NCBI RefSeq assembly: GCF_043642205.1
Contig: NZ_JBHZSG010000006.1
Coordinates: 62,001 to 126,000 of the forward strand
Direction of reading: 5' to 3'
Length of the DNA: 64,000 nt
Origin: Thalassotalea_A litorea
GTDB lineage: Bacteria; Pseudomonadota; Gammaproteobacteria; Enterobacterales; Alteromonadaceae
Of this stretch, positions 7,425 to 15,955 are shown piece after piece. Within the stretch, counting starts at the first letter, position 1, and each line of letters opens with the position of its first letter. The notes beneath the pieces were generated by a model. It saw nothing but the letters and a program-made list of their open reading frames with translations. It searched no databases and was not told where the DNA came from. Made by a program: the position numbers and the translations under genes.

Positions 7425-9956
7425 ATGAGTAATAAACAGCACATCGTCGTCGTAGGTAACGGCATGGTAGGCCATCATTTTGTTGAACAATTGAGCCAGT
7501 CAGCCAATTGCGAGCAATTTGAGATCACAGTGTTATCGGCCGAACCTCGTCTTGCCTATGATCGTGTACATTTATCGGAGTTTTTTGCTGGTAAAAGTGC
7601 CGATGATCTGGCCATGACCAGTATGGATTTGTATCAACAGTGGCAGGTAGATTTTCGTATCAATGCCAAAGTCGATACTATCGATCGTCAGGCGAAAACA
7701 CTGACCACTCAAACCGGGGAAGTGTTTAGCTACGACAAGCTGGTGTTAGCCACTGGTTCTTACCCATTTGTTCCTCCGATTAAAGGTAATGATAATCCTG
7801 ATTGTCTAGTTTATCGCACCATTGAAGATTTACAGGCGATATCTCACTGTGCAGAAAAAAGTAAAGTCGGTGTAGTTATCGGTGGCGGTTTATTGGGGCT
7901 GGAAGCGGCGAATGCGCTGCATAATCTTGGCCTGCAAACTCATGTTGTAGAATTTGCGCCTCAACTTATGGCGGTGCAAATCGATAAAGCCGGTGGTGAG
8001 GTTTTAAAACAAAAAATCGAATCTCTCGGTGTTCAGGTGCACACCAATCGCGCGACAACCCAAATTGTTGGAGGTGAAAGCTGCCGCCATAAATTGTGTT
8101 TTAGCGACGGTGAAGAATTGGAAACCGATTTAATCTTATTCTCTGCCGGCATTCGACCTTATGACGAATTGGCGCGCCAATCGGAATTAGACGTAGGTGA
8201 GCGTGGTGGTATTGTCGTCAATAATCAATGTCAAACCAGCGATGCAAATATTTATGCTATCGGTGAATGCGCCCTGTGGAATAACTTTATCTTTGGCCTG
8301 GTCGCACCGGGAAATACCATGGCGAAAGTTGCGGCACAACACTTACAAGGTGAGGATGCGGCGTTTACCGGTGCGGATATGAGCACCAAATTAAAACTAA
8401 TGGGTGTTGATGTCGGCTCTATCGGCGATGCCCATGGCAAAACCCCAGGGTCATTAACGTATCGCTATGAAGATCAGGTTAATGGTGTCTACAAAACCAT
8501 GGTAGTGGACAGCGAACAGAAGAAATTGCTTGGTTCGGTATTAATTGGCGATACCAGCGAATACGACAGTTTGCTGCAATACATGCTAAATGGCATTGAT
8601 TTACCAGAGCAGCCAGAAAGCCTTATTTTACCATCGAATTCCGACAAACCCTTGCTTGGCGCCGATGCGCTGCCAGAAACCGCGACTTTGTGTTCCTGCC
8701 ACAATGTCACCAAAGGCGATGTTATCACTGCCATCGATGGTGGCGCAGTGACCTTTGATGCGGTGAAGTCGTGCACTAAGGCCGGTACCGGTTGTGGTGG
8801 GTGTGCCGCGCTTGTAAAAGACGTTACGACCTGTGAGCTTGCGAGTCGTGGCGTGGAAGTGAAAAAAGACATTTGTGAGCACTTTCCATACTCTCGCCGT
8901 GAACTTTTTGATTTGATTAAGATTGAAAAAATAACCAACTATAAAGATTTGCTGGCCGCACATGGCAGTGGTTTGGGATGTGATATCTGTAAACCGACCG
9001 CGGCATCAATTTTTGCCTCGGTGTGGAATGAATACATACTCGATAAAAAACACCAGCCTTTGCAGGATACCAATGACACCTTTTTGGCCAATATGCAAAA
9101 AGATGGTACTTACTCGGTAGTTCCGCGGATCCCGGGCGGTGAGATTAGCCCGGATAAGCTGATTGTTATTGGTCAGGTTGCCAAACAGTACAATCTGTAC
9201 ACCAAGATCACCGGTGGCCAACGGATTGACTTGTTCGGTGCCCGCAAAGAAGAATTGCCTGATATCTGGCGCCAGCTCGTTGATGCCGGCTTTGAAACTG
9301 GCCATGCCTACGGCAAGTCGGTGCGTACGGTCAAATCCTGTGTCGGTAGTACCTGGTGTCGATACGGCGTACAAGACAGTGTTTCTATGGCGTTGTTTAT
9401 TGAAAACCGATACAAAGGCATTCGCTCCCCCCATAAACTCAAGTTCGCGGTTTCAGGTTGTACGCGAGAATGTGCTGAAGCTCAGAGTAAAGATATCGGT
9501 GTTATTGCTACCGAAAATGGCTGGAATCTTTATGTCTGTGGTAACGGTGGTATGAAACCTCGTCACGCCGACTTGTTTGCAACTGATCTCGATGATGAAA
9601 CCCTGATCAAATATATCGATCGCGTTTTGATGTTCTATATCGAAACTGCCGATCGTTTGCAGCGTACCTCTGTCTGGATGAACAATATGGAAGGCGGACT
9701 TGAGTATCTGCAAGACGTAGTGATCCATGACAGTTTAGGGGTAGCTGCGCAACTTGAGCAGCATATGGACAGTATTGTCGGCACTTATCAGTGTGAATGG
9801 AAAACCACCTTGGAAGATCCTAAAGCTCTGGAACGCTTCAAGCCGTTTGTCAATTCCGATAAGCCTGATAGCAACATTCAGTTTGTGGATGAGCGTGGTC
9901 AAATCCGTCCAGCCCGTAAAGAAGAAAAAGCCATTGCCGTGGTTGTTCAGGATTAA
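7425..9956 (+). CDS. nirB: Assimilatory nitrite reductase (NADH), large subunit
   Basis: An 843-residue cytoplasmic enzyme reducing nitrite to ammonium with NADH. The N-terminus has an FAD-binding Rossmann motif VVVGNGMVG and a second nucleotide-binding GGGLLGLEAA. A BFD-like 2Fe-2S domain follows (CSCHNVTKGD and GTGCGGC). The C-terminal sulfite/nitrite reductase half carries the siroheme/4Fe-4S cysteines as CVGSTWC and CTREC. GGGGAA lies just before ATG 7425; an earlier in-frame start at 7362 overlaps the inverted repeat and has no ribosome-binding site. nirD follows after 29 bases. Confidence 0.96.
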   Translation: MSNKQHIVVVGNGMVGHHFVEQLSQSANCEQFEITVLSAEPRLAYDRVHLSEFFAGKSADDLAMTSMDLYQQWQVDFRINAKVDTIDRQAKTLTTQTGEVFSYDKLVLATGSYPFVPPIKGNDNPDCLVYRTIEDLQAISHCAEKSKVGVVIGGGLLGLEAANALHNLGLQTHVVEFAPQLMAVQIDKAGGEVLKQKIESLGVQVHTNRATTQIVGGESCRHKLCFSDGEELETDLILFSAGIRPYDELARQSELDVGERGGIVVNNQCQTSDANIYAIGECALWNNFIFGLVAPGNTMAKVAAQHLQGEDAAFTGADMSTKLKLMGVDVGSIGDAHGKTPGSLTYRYEDQVNGVYKTMVVDSEQKKLLGSVLIGDTSEYDSLLQYMLNGIDLPEQPESLILPSNSDKPLLGADALPETATLCSCHNVTKGDVITAIDGGAVTFDAVKSCTKAGTGCGGCAALVKDVTTCELASRGVEVKKDICEHFPYSRRELFDLIKIEKITNYKDLLAAHGSGLGCDICKPTAASIFASVWNEYILDKKHQPLQDTNDTFLANMQKDGTYSVVPRIPGGEISPDKLIVIGQVAKQYNLYTKITGGQRIDLFGARKEELPDIWRQLVDAGFETGHAYGKSVRTVKSCVGSTWCRYGVQDSVSMALFIENRYKGIRSPHKLKFAVSGCTRECAEAQSKDIGVIATENGWNLYVCGNGGMKPRHADLFATDLDDETLIKYIDRVLMFYIETADRLQRTSVWMNNMEGGLEYLQDVVIHDSLGVAAQLEQHMDSIVGTYQCEWKTTLEDPKALERFKPFVNSDKPDSNIQFVDERGQIRPARKEEKAIAVVVQD

Positions 9957-9985
9957 CGGTTCAAATTAACGAGAGGAATAACACG

Positions 9986-10390
9986 ATGACAACTTTAGCC
10001 TATTCAGAAACGGCCGAAATGGTAGATGCTCCAGAAACCAGCGCTCCGGTTCACACGCAACAAACCTGGGTTAATGTCTGCCAGTTGAGTCAGTTAATTG
10101 AGGATTCTGGCGTACCTGCGTTATTGGAAAATGGTCAGCAGGTCGCCATTTTTTACCTGCCCCAGGATGCACAGAGCGTCTTTGCAGTATCTAATTTTGA
10201 TCCCATTGGTGAAGCCAATGTTCTGTACCGCGGCATTGTCGGCAGCGTCGCCGGTGAACCTGTTGTGGCGTCACCATTATACAAGCAACATTTTTCCTTA
10301 CTCGATGGTCGCTGTCTTGATGATGACAATGCGTCTGTACAGGTTTATCCGACACGCATCGAAGACGGTCAGGTTCAGCTTTTAGTCTGA
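9986..10390 (+). CDS. nirD: Assimilatory nitrite reductase, small subunit
   Basis: A 134-residue Rieske-fold partner of NirB. The fold is recognisable from FAVSNFDPIGEANVLYRGI and ASPLYKQHFSLLDGRC, matching known NirD proteins. As in other NirD, the cysteine and histidine cluster ligands of true Rieske proteins are absent, so it should not bind an iron-sulfur centre. GAGAGGA lies before ATG 9986. A short GTTAGC-ATA-GCTAAC hairpin follows the stop (10393-10407), before nasA. Confidence 0.93.
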   Translation: MTTLAYSETAEMVDAPETSAPVHTQQTWVNVCQLSQLIEDSGVPALLENGQQVAIFYLPQDAQSVFAVSNFDPIGEANVLYRGIVGSVAGEPVVASPLYKQHFSLLDGRCLDDDNASVQVYPTRIEDGQVQLLV

Positions 10391-10459
10391 GAGTTAGCAT
10401 AGCTAACCAGATTGACCGACGTTAGGTAGTAATAACAGACGAATGCAAGAGACGAAAGC

Positions 10460-13225
10460 GTGACAATTATGACCAAAAATAGCAGCAACATTGCCGGCAT
10501 AAAACAAAGCACCTGTGCGTATTGTGGTGTTGGTTGTGGGGTTGATATCCACCAAAACAAAAACGCTGACACCGGACTGGTTGCAGCGGTTTCTCTGCAG
10601 GGTAGTAAAGACCATCCTGCTAATTTTGGTCGCTTGTGTGTCAAAGGTGAAAATCTGTTAGGCACCACCAATCTTGATGACAGACTGTTATATCCACATA
10701 TCAACGGAGAGCGGGCTAAATGGCCGCAAGCGATTGAGCATGTAGCGAGCAAATTTAATGATGTTATTGCTGAACATGGCCCGGACGCCGTGGCGTTTTA
10801 TGTATCCGGACAACTGCTGACCGAAGATTACTATCTTGCCAATAAGCTGATGAAAGGCTATATCGGCAGTGGTAATATCGATACCAATTCCCGCTTATGC
10901 ATGTCTTCGGCGGTTGCCGCCTATAAGCGCGCCTTTGGTGAAGATGTGGTGCCGTGCAGTTATCAAGATTTGGAGCAAACCGATTTAATGTTATTGGTCG
11001 GTTCGAATGCTGCCTGGACGCATCCTGTATTGTTTCAACGCATGCAGCACGCCAAACAAATTAATCCAGAAATGAAGTTGGTCAGCATTGACCCGCGCCG
11101 CACTCAAACGGCCGCCATGGCGGATTTACATTTACCGTTAAAACCGGGCACCGATGCCGTGTTTTTCAACGGACTATTAGCGTTTATGGCAGCAGCTAAT
11201 GCCTGTGACAGCGATTTTATTCAAAATCACTCTGAAGGTTTTGCAGCGGCTCTTACGGAGGCTAAGCAATATACACCTGAGCGTGTAAGCCAAATTTGTG
11301 AACTTGATATTGAGCAACTGCTTGAGTGCTATCAATGGTTTATTGAAAGTAATCGGGCAATCAGTTTTTATTCCATGGGCATTAATCAGTCGAGTTCCGG
11401 TGTCGATAAATGTAATGCCATCATTAACTGTCATTTAGCCAGCGGTAAAATCGCCCGTACAGGGTGTGGACCGTTCTCGATAACTGGACAGCCCAATGCC
11501 ATGGGGGGCCGGGAAGTTGGTGGTCTTGCCAATCAGTTAACGGCACATATGGACATTGAAAATCCGAAGCATCGCCAGAGTGTTCAGACATTTTGGCAAA
11601 GTCCAACCATGGTTGAGCAGCAAGGATTAAAAGCGGTCGATATGTTCGATGCTATCAATGCTGGCAAGATCAAAGCCGTCTGGATAATGGCGACGAATCC
11701 ATTGGTGAGCATGCCTAACCGTCAGGTGATAGAGCAGGCACTAGACAGCTGTGAGCTGGTTGTTGTTTCTGATTGTGTCGCCACAAACGATACGATCAGT
11801 AAAGCCCATGTTACTTTTCCTGCCACAGGCTGGCTGGAAAAAGATGGTATGGTCACTAACTCAGAGCGACGAATTTCCAGACAGCGTAGTGTGAGTCAGG
11901 CGCCAGGTGAAAGCAAAGGCGACTGGCAGATTATTGCTGACGTTGCCAAAGCGATGGGTTTTTCTGGTTTTGAATATTCGTCGGTGGCGGATGTTTTTCG
12001 TGAATACGCTAAACTGACGGGTTATGAAAACAATGGCGAACGTTTGCTCGATATTTCCGCACTTGCCCAGTTAAGTGACAGCGAATATGACCAGCTAAAA
12101 CCGTTGCAGTGGCCTGTCAATGCTCAATTCCCGCAAGGTTGCGCGCAGGTATTTGCGAATAAACGCTTTTCTACGCCATCTGGAAAAGCCAGATTTTTGC
12201 CTGTTACACCGCAATTACCGCAAGCCAGAATCGATAGCGATTATCCGTTTATTCTTAATTCGGGACGTCTTCGCGATCAATGGCACACGATGACCCGCAC
12301 CAGTCGGGCTGATGCGTTAAACGAACACAGCCCGCAACCCTTGTTACAAATCCATCCAGATGATGCGGCAACGCAGGGGATAAAAGACGGTGATTATGTT
12401 GAAGCCAGATCGCGCTTCGGTAAGCTTATCATGACGGCCATTATCACCGGTGATGTACGTAAAGGCGAAGTCTTTGCGCCAATTCACTGGAGTCGCACGT
12501 TTGCCTCACACGGTTGTGTATCGGCCTTATATTCCAGTATCAATGATCCCATTTCCGGGCAACCGGAACTTAAGCAAACACCGGTAGCCATCACCGTCAA
12601 AACGTATCAAAGTTATGTCACCTTAGTGGCGAAGAAATTTCCCCAGGAAACAGATAACCTGCTCTCTCAGTTCATTCCTAAGCGTCTGGCGAGTGACGAT
12701 TTTTGGTTAAATTATCCAAATCAACAATTGCAACAATGGCAATTGGCGATGGAAAACCAGCCCGAGGAACTGCTTAGTTGGTGTAAGACCTTATTGCCTG
12801 ATCATTATCAATGGCTAGTTCAGGTGGATAACCATAATAGTAAAACTACATTACTGGCATTTAACGATGAAAAACTTGAATTTTATGGTCAGTTTAGTGC
12901 TCAGCCACAGGCGTTGAACCGGAAATGGTTACAGCACTGTTTTAGTCAGCAACCACTGAGTAGTGATGACAGAAACGCTCTATTCAGTTCCAGAGTTTCG
13001 GCCCAATTTAGCCTGGGGAGACAGGTGTGCAGTTGTTTTCAAGTGCATGAAAAAACCATTGTCGATGCTATTGAACAGGGCGCTACCTCTGTTGAACAAT
13101 TAACCGAAACCTTAGGCTGCGGGGGTAAATGTGGTTCCTGCAAGCCCGAACTAACCGCGCTTATCGGACAACACCATAAAACGCCTGGCCCGGCACTAAT
13201 CATTCCCAGTAAGGAGGTCGCATGA
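10460..13225 (+). CDS. nasA: Assimilatory nitrate reductase catalytic subunit
   Basis: A 921-residue molybdopterin (bis-MGD) enzyme reducing nitrate to nitrite in the cytoplasm. The N-terminal 4Fe-4S ligands are in CAYCGVGCGV and RLCVKG. The molybdopterin oxidoreductase and dinucleotide-binding domains follow. The C-terminal about 60 residues form a BFD-like 2Fe-2S domain (CSCFQVHEKT, CGGKCGSC), as in Klebsiella-type NasA, probably for electron entry. No export signal is present. Start is GTG 10460, with GAG eight bases upstream, or ATG 10469. It overlaps the next gene by 4 bases (ATGA). Confidence 0.95.
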   Translation: MTIMTKNSSNIAGIKQSTCAYCGVGCGVDIHQNKNADTGLVAAVSLQGSKDHPANFGRLCVKGENLLGTTNLDDRLLYPHINGERAKWPQAIEHVASKFNDVIAEHGPDAVAFYVSGQLLTEDYYLANKLMKGYIGSGNIDTNSRLCMSSAVAAYKRAFGEDVVPCSYQDLEQTDLMLLVGSNAAWTHPVLFQRMQHAKQINPEMKLVSIDPRRTQTAAMADLHLPLKPGTDAVFFNGLLAFMAAANACDSDFIQNHSEGFAAALTEAKQYTPERVSQICELDIEQLLECYQWFIESNRAISFYSMGINQSSSGVDKCNAIINCHLASGKIARTGCGPFSITGQPNAMGGREVGGLANQLTAHMDIENPKHRQSVQTFWQSPTMVEQQGLKAVDMFDAINAGKIKAVWIMATNPLVSMPNRQVIEQALDSCELVVVSDCVATNDTISKAHVTFPATGWLEKDGMVTNSERRISRQRSVSQAPGESKGDWQIIADVAKAMGFSGFEYSSVADVFREYAKLTGYENNGERLLDISALAQLSDSEYDQLKPLQWPVNAQFPQGCAQVFANKRFSTPSGKARFLPVTPQLPQARIDSDYPFILNSGRLRDQWHTMTRTSRADALNEHSPQPLLQIHPDDAATQGIKDGDYVEARSRFGKLIMTAIITGDVRKGEVFAPIHWSRTFASHGCVSALYSSINDPISGQPELKQTPVAITVKTYQSYVTLVAKKFPQETDNLLSQFIPKRLASDDFWLNYPNQQLQQWQLAMENQPEELLSWCKTLLPDHYQWLVQVDNHNSKTTLLAFNDEKLEFYGQFSAQPQALNRKWLQHCFSQQPLSSDDRNALFSSRVSAQFSLGRQVCSCFQVHEKTIVDAIEQGATSVEQLTETLGCGGKCGSCKPELTALIGQHHKTPGPALIIPSKEVA

Positions 13226-14109
13226 TCACTGCATTCGCTGATATTCACCCACTTTTTCGTAAGATGCAGGATTCCTGGCAGCGTTTTAAATTCAATAAAG
13301 GTGATAGCGCAGACGGCTCTGTGATGATGCGCAGCGCAACCGACCCTTCAAATTACAGTGTTTACATCATTGGCGCAGGCGTCGGCGATCCAGAGCTACT
13401 GACCTTGAAAGCTCATCGTCTGATTGCCAGTGCCGATATTATTCTTGTCGACTGGCTCGTATCAAAAGACATTTATCAGTACTTTCCGAAAAATGCGGAA
13501 GTACTGTTTGTGGGTAAACGTTGCGGTAAGCACAGTATGAAGCAAGATGAAATCTGCGAGCTACTGCTGGCAAAAGCCAGAACAGGACGTCGTGTGGTCC
13601 GTTTAAAAGGTGGTGATCCGAGTATTTTCGGTCGCCTGGCTGAAGAAACGGAAATTTTAAATCAGAACAACATTCCCGTCGCGGTGATCCCTGGCATTAC
13701 AGCCGCATCTGGCTGTGCCGCCTATGCGGGAATTCCTCTGACCCATAGAGATTGCGCACAGAGTGTCAAATTTGTTACCGCATCACTAAAAAGTGATGAC
13801 TTAAGTTGTGATTGGCAAAATCTCGCGTTGGAAAAAGACACACTGGTGTTTTATATGGGGCTGTCACGTATTGTGCAAATTGCCGAACGTTTGCAGCACC
13901 ATGGCATGCGCACCGATATGCCGATGGCGATTATCGACCAGGGGACCCTAGCAGAGCAAAAAGTGGTTTGTGCCACATTAGCAACCGCTGCACAGGTGTT
14001 TTCCGCCCATGAGTTTCAAGGGCCAGCGTTAATCGTTGTTGGCGAAGTGGTGAATAAACGTCATCAAGTTGCTGAATCCTTGTTGTTTTCCCAAAGTGTG
14101 TCAGCTTAA
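13222..14109 (+). CDS. cobA: Uroporphyrinogen-III C-methyltransferase (siroheme branch)
   Basis: A 295-residue SAM-dependent methyltransferase making precorrin-2, the siroheme precursor needed by NirB. The motifs GAGVGDPELLTLKAH, VRLKGGDPSIFGR and GITAASGCAAYAGIPLTHRD are those of the SUMT family. It has no CysG-type dehydrogenase/ferrochelatase domain, so those steps need another protein. An unusual N-terminal extension of about 45 residues precedes the catalytic core; an internal ATG near the core could also be used, but the ATGA overlap with nasA supports start 13222. It is the last gene of the nitrate cluster. Confidence 0.92.
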   Translation: MITAFADIHPLFRKMQDSWQRFKFNKGDSADGSVMMRSATDPSNYSVYIIGAGVGDPELLTLKAHRLIASADIILVDWLVSKDIYQYFPKNAEVLFVGKRCGKHSMKQDEICELLLAKARTGRRVVRLKGGDPSIFGRLAEETEILNQNNIPVAVIPGITAASGCAAYAGIPLTHRDCAQSVKFVTASLKSDDLSCDWQNLALEKDTLVFYMGLSRIVQIAERLQHHGMRTDMPMAIIDQGTLAEQKVVCATLATAAQVFSAHEFQGPALIVVGEVVNKRHQVAESLLFSQSVSA

Positions 14110-14141
14110 GTTTCCCCAACCCTCTGGTATATCCATTCCAT

Positions 14142-14178
14142 AGAGAGTGCAATGATACTAATTATTGCACTCTCTTTA
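14142..14178 (+). terminator. Terminator at the end of the nitrate cluster
   Basis: AGAGAGTGCAAT (14142-14153) and ATTGCACTCTCT (14164-14175) form a perfect 12-bp stem with a 10-base loop, followed by a short T-rich run. It lies 32 bases after the cobA stop. Confidence 0.8.
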
Positions 14179-14225
14179 TCTGACTGCTAATTTGTTGATT
14201 TTATTTAACTAACAGGCAACTCCGT

Positions 14226-14618
14226 ATGCGTTTTCTGCACACTTTATTGATTATCGCGTTTGGCATTTTCATTGGCATTTCTTTATCGTTTTTCTATTTT
14301 TCAAAATTTCACCAACAGTGGGTTCTGGAAAACCGGGTGTTTAGCAAAGCCATTGAGTTAGATTCGATCATTACTTTGCTCAAAGCGAAAGGCCATTCGG
14401 ATGAGGGGATTTTTTGTGTTGCTAAATTTTTCTCTGAAAATTTAAGCGCACAAATTTCTACAGATATTGAAGCGTTGGCAAATCAAGATTCTGATTTTAC
14501 AGGCTTGAAAGCAAGTATGCTGGATACCGCCACCGAGAAGCTGGAAAATTATCATACTCCTGAAGTGCAGGAATTAATCTCCCAATGCAAGAAGCAAAAT
14601 AGCGAAGGGTCAATCTAA
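14226..14618 (+). CDS. Small hypothetical membrane-anchored protein
   Basis: A 130-residue protein of unknown function. One hydrophobic segment covers about residues 5-27 (LLIIAFGIFIGISLSFFYF), a membrane anchor or uncleaved signal. The rest is a soluble, mostly helical, acidic region with two Cys residues (FCVAKF and SQCKKQ). I do not recognise a family. It sits alone between a terminator and the XRE regulator, with only a weak AGG upstream. Codon use looks like that of its neighbours. Confidence 0.6.
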   Translation: MRFLHTLLIIAFGIFIGISLSFFYFSKFHQQWVLENRVFSKAIELDSIITLLKAKGHSDEGIFCVAKFFSENLSAQISTDIEALANQDSDFTGLKASMLDTATEKLENYHTPEVQELISQCKKQNSEGSI

Positions 14619-14669
14619 TCAACGTTTGAAACATGGTTTTTTCTAAACTGGCGGCGTACTGGCGGCTAT

Positions 14670-14721
14670 CTGTCGTCACCGACAGCGACTCTAGTCGATA
14701 ACAGTTCTGAGGGTACAGAAC
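14670..14721 (+). promoter_or_regulatory. Stacked palindromes in the leader of the XRE gene
   Basis: Three consecutive dyads lie before the gene: CTGTCG-TCAC-CGACAG (14670-14685), CGACT-CT-AGTCG (14686-14697) and GTTCTG-AGGGTA-CAGAAC (14704-14721). The last ends just before the ribosome-binding site AGGAG. They could be operators for autoregulation by the XRE protein or RNA hairpins controlling its translation. Confidence 0.5.
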
Positions 14722-14733
14722 GCAGGAGTATTT

Positions 14734-15150
14734 ATGATCGTTAAAAGATTACGCGAAAGGAATTCATGGTCGCAAGAACAGCTTGCACAACTGGCTGGTA
14801 TTAGCTTGAGAACTGTTCAACGAGTGGAAGCTGGCAACAAAGCGAGCCTGGAAACATTGAAGGCTCTTGCCTCTGTATTTGAAACCGATATTTCAAAATT
14901 AACAGAGGAAATTACTGTGATTGATAAAGACTCAGAACATTGGAAATCTGAACCATTTTATATCCGCTTTTTCTTGTGGGGAGTAAAATCACGCAAGAAA
15001 TTAGTGATGATGGAATACTTCCTGATATTAATGGGTTTTGTTACCTGGTTCACTTTTGAAGAGCGTGACATAACCACACCTATGGCATTTATGTTTGCCT
15101 ACATCAACGCCAAACTTATCGCTTACATCGATAAACGCGGTTATTGGTAA
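14734..15150 (+). CDS. XRE-family DNA-binding protein with C-terminal membrane segments
   Basis: A 138-residue protein. Residues about 3-60 form a helix-turn-helix of the Cro/C1 type (WSQEQLAQLAGISLRTVQRVE). The C-terminal half has two hydrophobic stretches (MEYFLILMGFVTWF and MAFMFAYINAKLIAYI), a 2TM-like arrangement, so the regulator is probably tethered to the inner membrane. AGGAG lies before ATG 14734. Targets are unknown; the palindromes in its own leader point to autoregulation. No toxin or phage gene is adjacent. Confidence 0.75.
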   Translation: MIVKRLRERNSWSQEQLAQLAGISLRTVQRVEAGNKASLETLKALASVFETDISKLTEEITVIDKDSEHWKSEPFYIRFFLWGVKSRKKLVMMEYFLILMGFVTWFTFEERDITTPMAFMFAYINAKLIAYIDKRGYW

Positions 15151-15157
15151 CTAAATA

Positions 15158-15204
15158 TCAAAGGGTCAGAGTCATTGAAGCCTTCAACAACTCTGACCCC
15201 TTGA
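15158..15204. repeat. REP/REPIN-like inverted repeat
   Basis: TCAAAGGGTCAGAGT (15158-15172) and ACTCTGACCCCTTGA (15190-15204) are inverted copies with one mismatch, with an inner TTGAA/TTCAA stem. A single related GGGGTCAGAGTC copy lies at 45641. The GGGTCAGAGTC core resembles repeats linked to REP-associated transposases in marine gammaproteobacteria (from memory). It could also act as a terminator. Confidence 0.7.
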
Positions 15205-15271
15205 TCTAACCTATTGAAATTATTGCATTCTGCCCTAACCATAAAAGTGTAATTAACAAAAAGGAATTTAC

Positions 15272-15856
15272 GTGAAATACACTGCATTACAGATACTTGC
15301 CTTTGCTTTTATGATGACTGAAGCGTTAGCTGAAGATACCGTTAAAATTCATGCGCCAGTCACCGAATCTTTCAATTGTACGGAACATTGGGATGGCCAG
15401 TTGAAATCGCTCGGCGATGCACTAGGCACCGATTGCGTAGTCCAGGAATTTCATCAGGAAAATGGCCGTATGTTCATGCGTTCGTTCAAAGGCGAGGGGT
15501 TTAACAACAAAGACTGGTATGGATACGGAAAAAGCGTCTTGGCACCCTGCGATTGTGAGGTAGTAAAAGTATTCACCAATGCAGTGACTAATCTTCCCGG
15601 TATCATGATTCCCGGCATGGCAAGCCATATCATTTTCGAAAAGCCAGACGGTACTAACATCGTTATAGCTCACGTCGCTGATATAAAGGTCAGCAAAGGT
15701 GACAAGGTGAAAGCGGGAGAAAGTGTTGCAACTATTGGTAATAATGGTTACTCCCGCAACCCGCATTTACATATTGCGGCCTGGCAAAATGATACACCTA
15801 TGCAGATTCGTTTTGATCAAAAAACGATTGATTTGCAAGGCCGTAATAATTACTAG
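15272..15856 (+). CDS. Secreted M23 (LytM)-like protein, metal site incomplete
   Basis: A 194-residue exported protein with an N-terminal signal (cleavage after about ALA). Residues about 85-180 form an M23/LytM-like fold with VLAPCDCEVV, IAHVADIKVSKGDKVKAG and the zinc motif HLHI in RNPHLHIAAW. The upstream H-x3-D motif is incomplete: the Asp is in NKDWYG but the His is replaced. It may therefore be an inactive regulator or binding domain rather than a peptidase. The start is GTG 15272 with AAGGA upstream. It stands alone, with an esterase 100 bases downstream. Confidence 0.75.
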   Translation: MKYTALQILAFAFMMTEALAEDTVKIHAPVTESFNCTEHWDGQLKSLGDALGTDCVVQEFHQENGRMFMRSFKGEGFNNKDWYGYGKSVLAPCDCEVVKVFTNAVTNLPGIMIPGMASHIIFEKPDGTNIVIAHVADIKVSKGDKVKAGESVATIGNNGYSRNPHLHIAAWQNDTPMQIRFDQKTIDLQGRNNY

Positions 15857-15955
15857 CTTTGATATTTTTCTGGGCAGTTGGAATATCGATAGATAGAATC
15901 TTTAGCTTCTTAATTAGCTATACCTTTCAATGGATTATGTAGGACCAAGAGGCCA

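Noticed and set aside
10393..10407. Hairpin between nirD and nasA as a terminator
   Set aside because: Short six-base stem with three-base loop and no T tract; the genes appear to be one operon.
13222..14109. Calling the methyltransferase cysG
   Set aside because: Only the methyltransferase domain is present; the dehydrogenase/ferrochelatase domain of CysG is missing.
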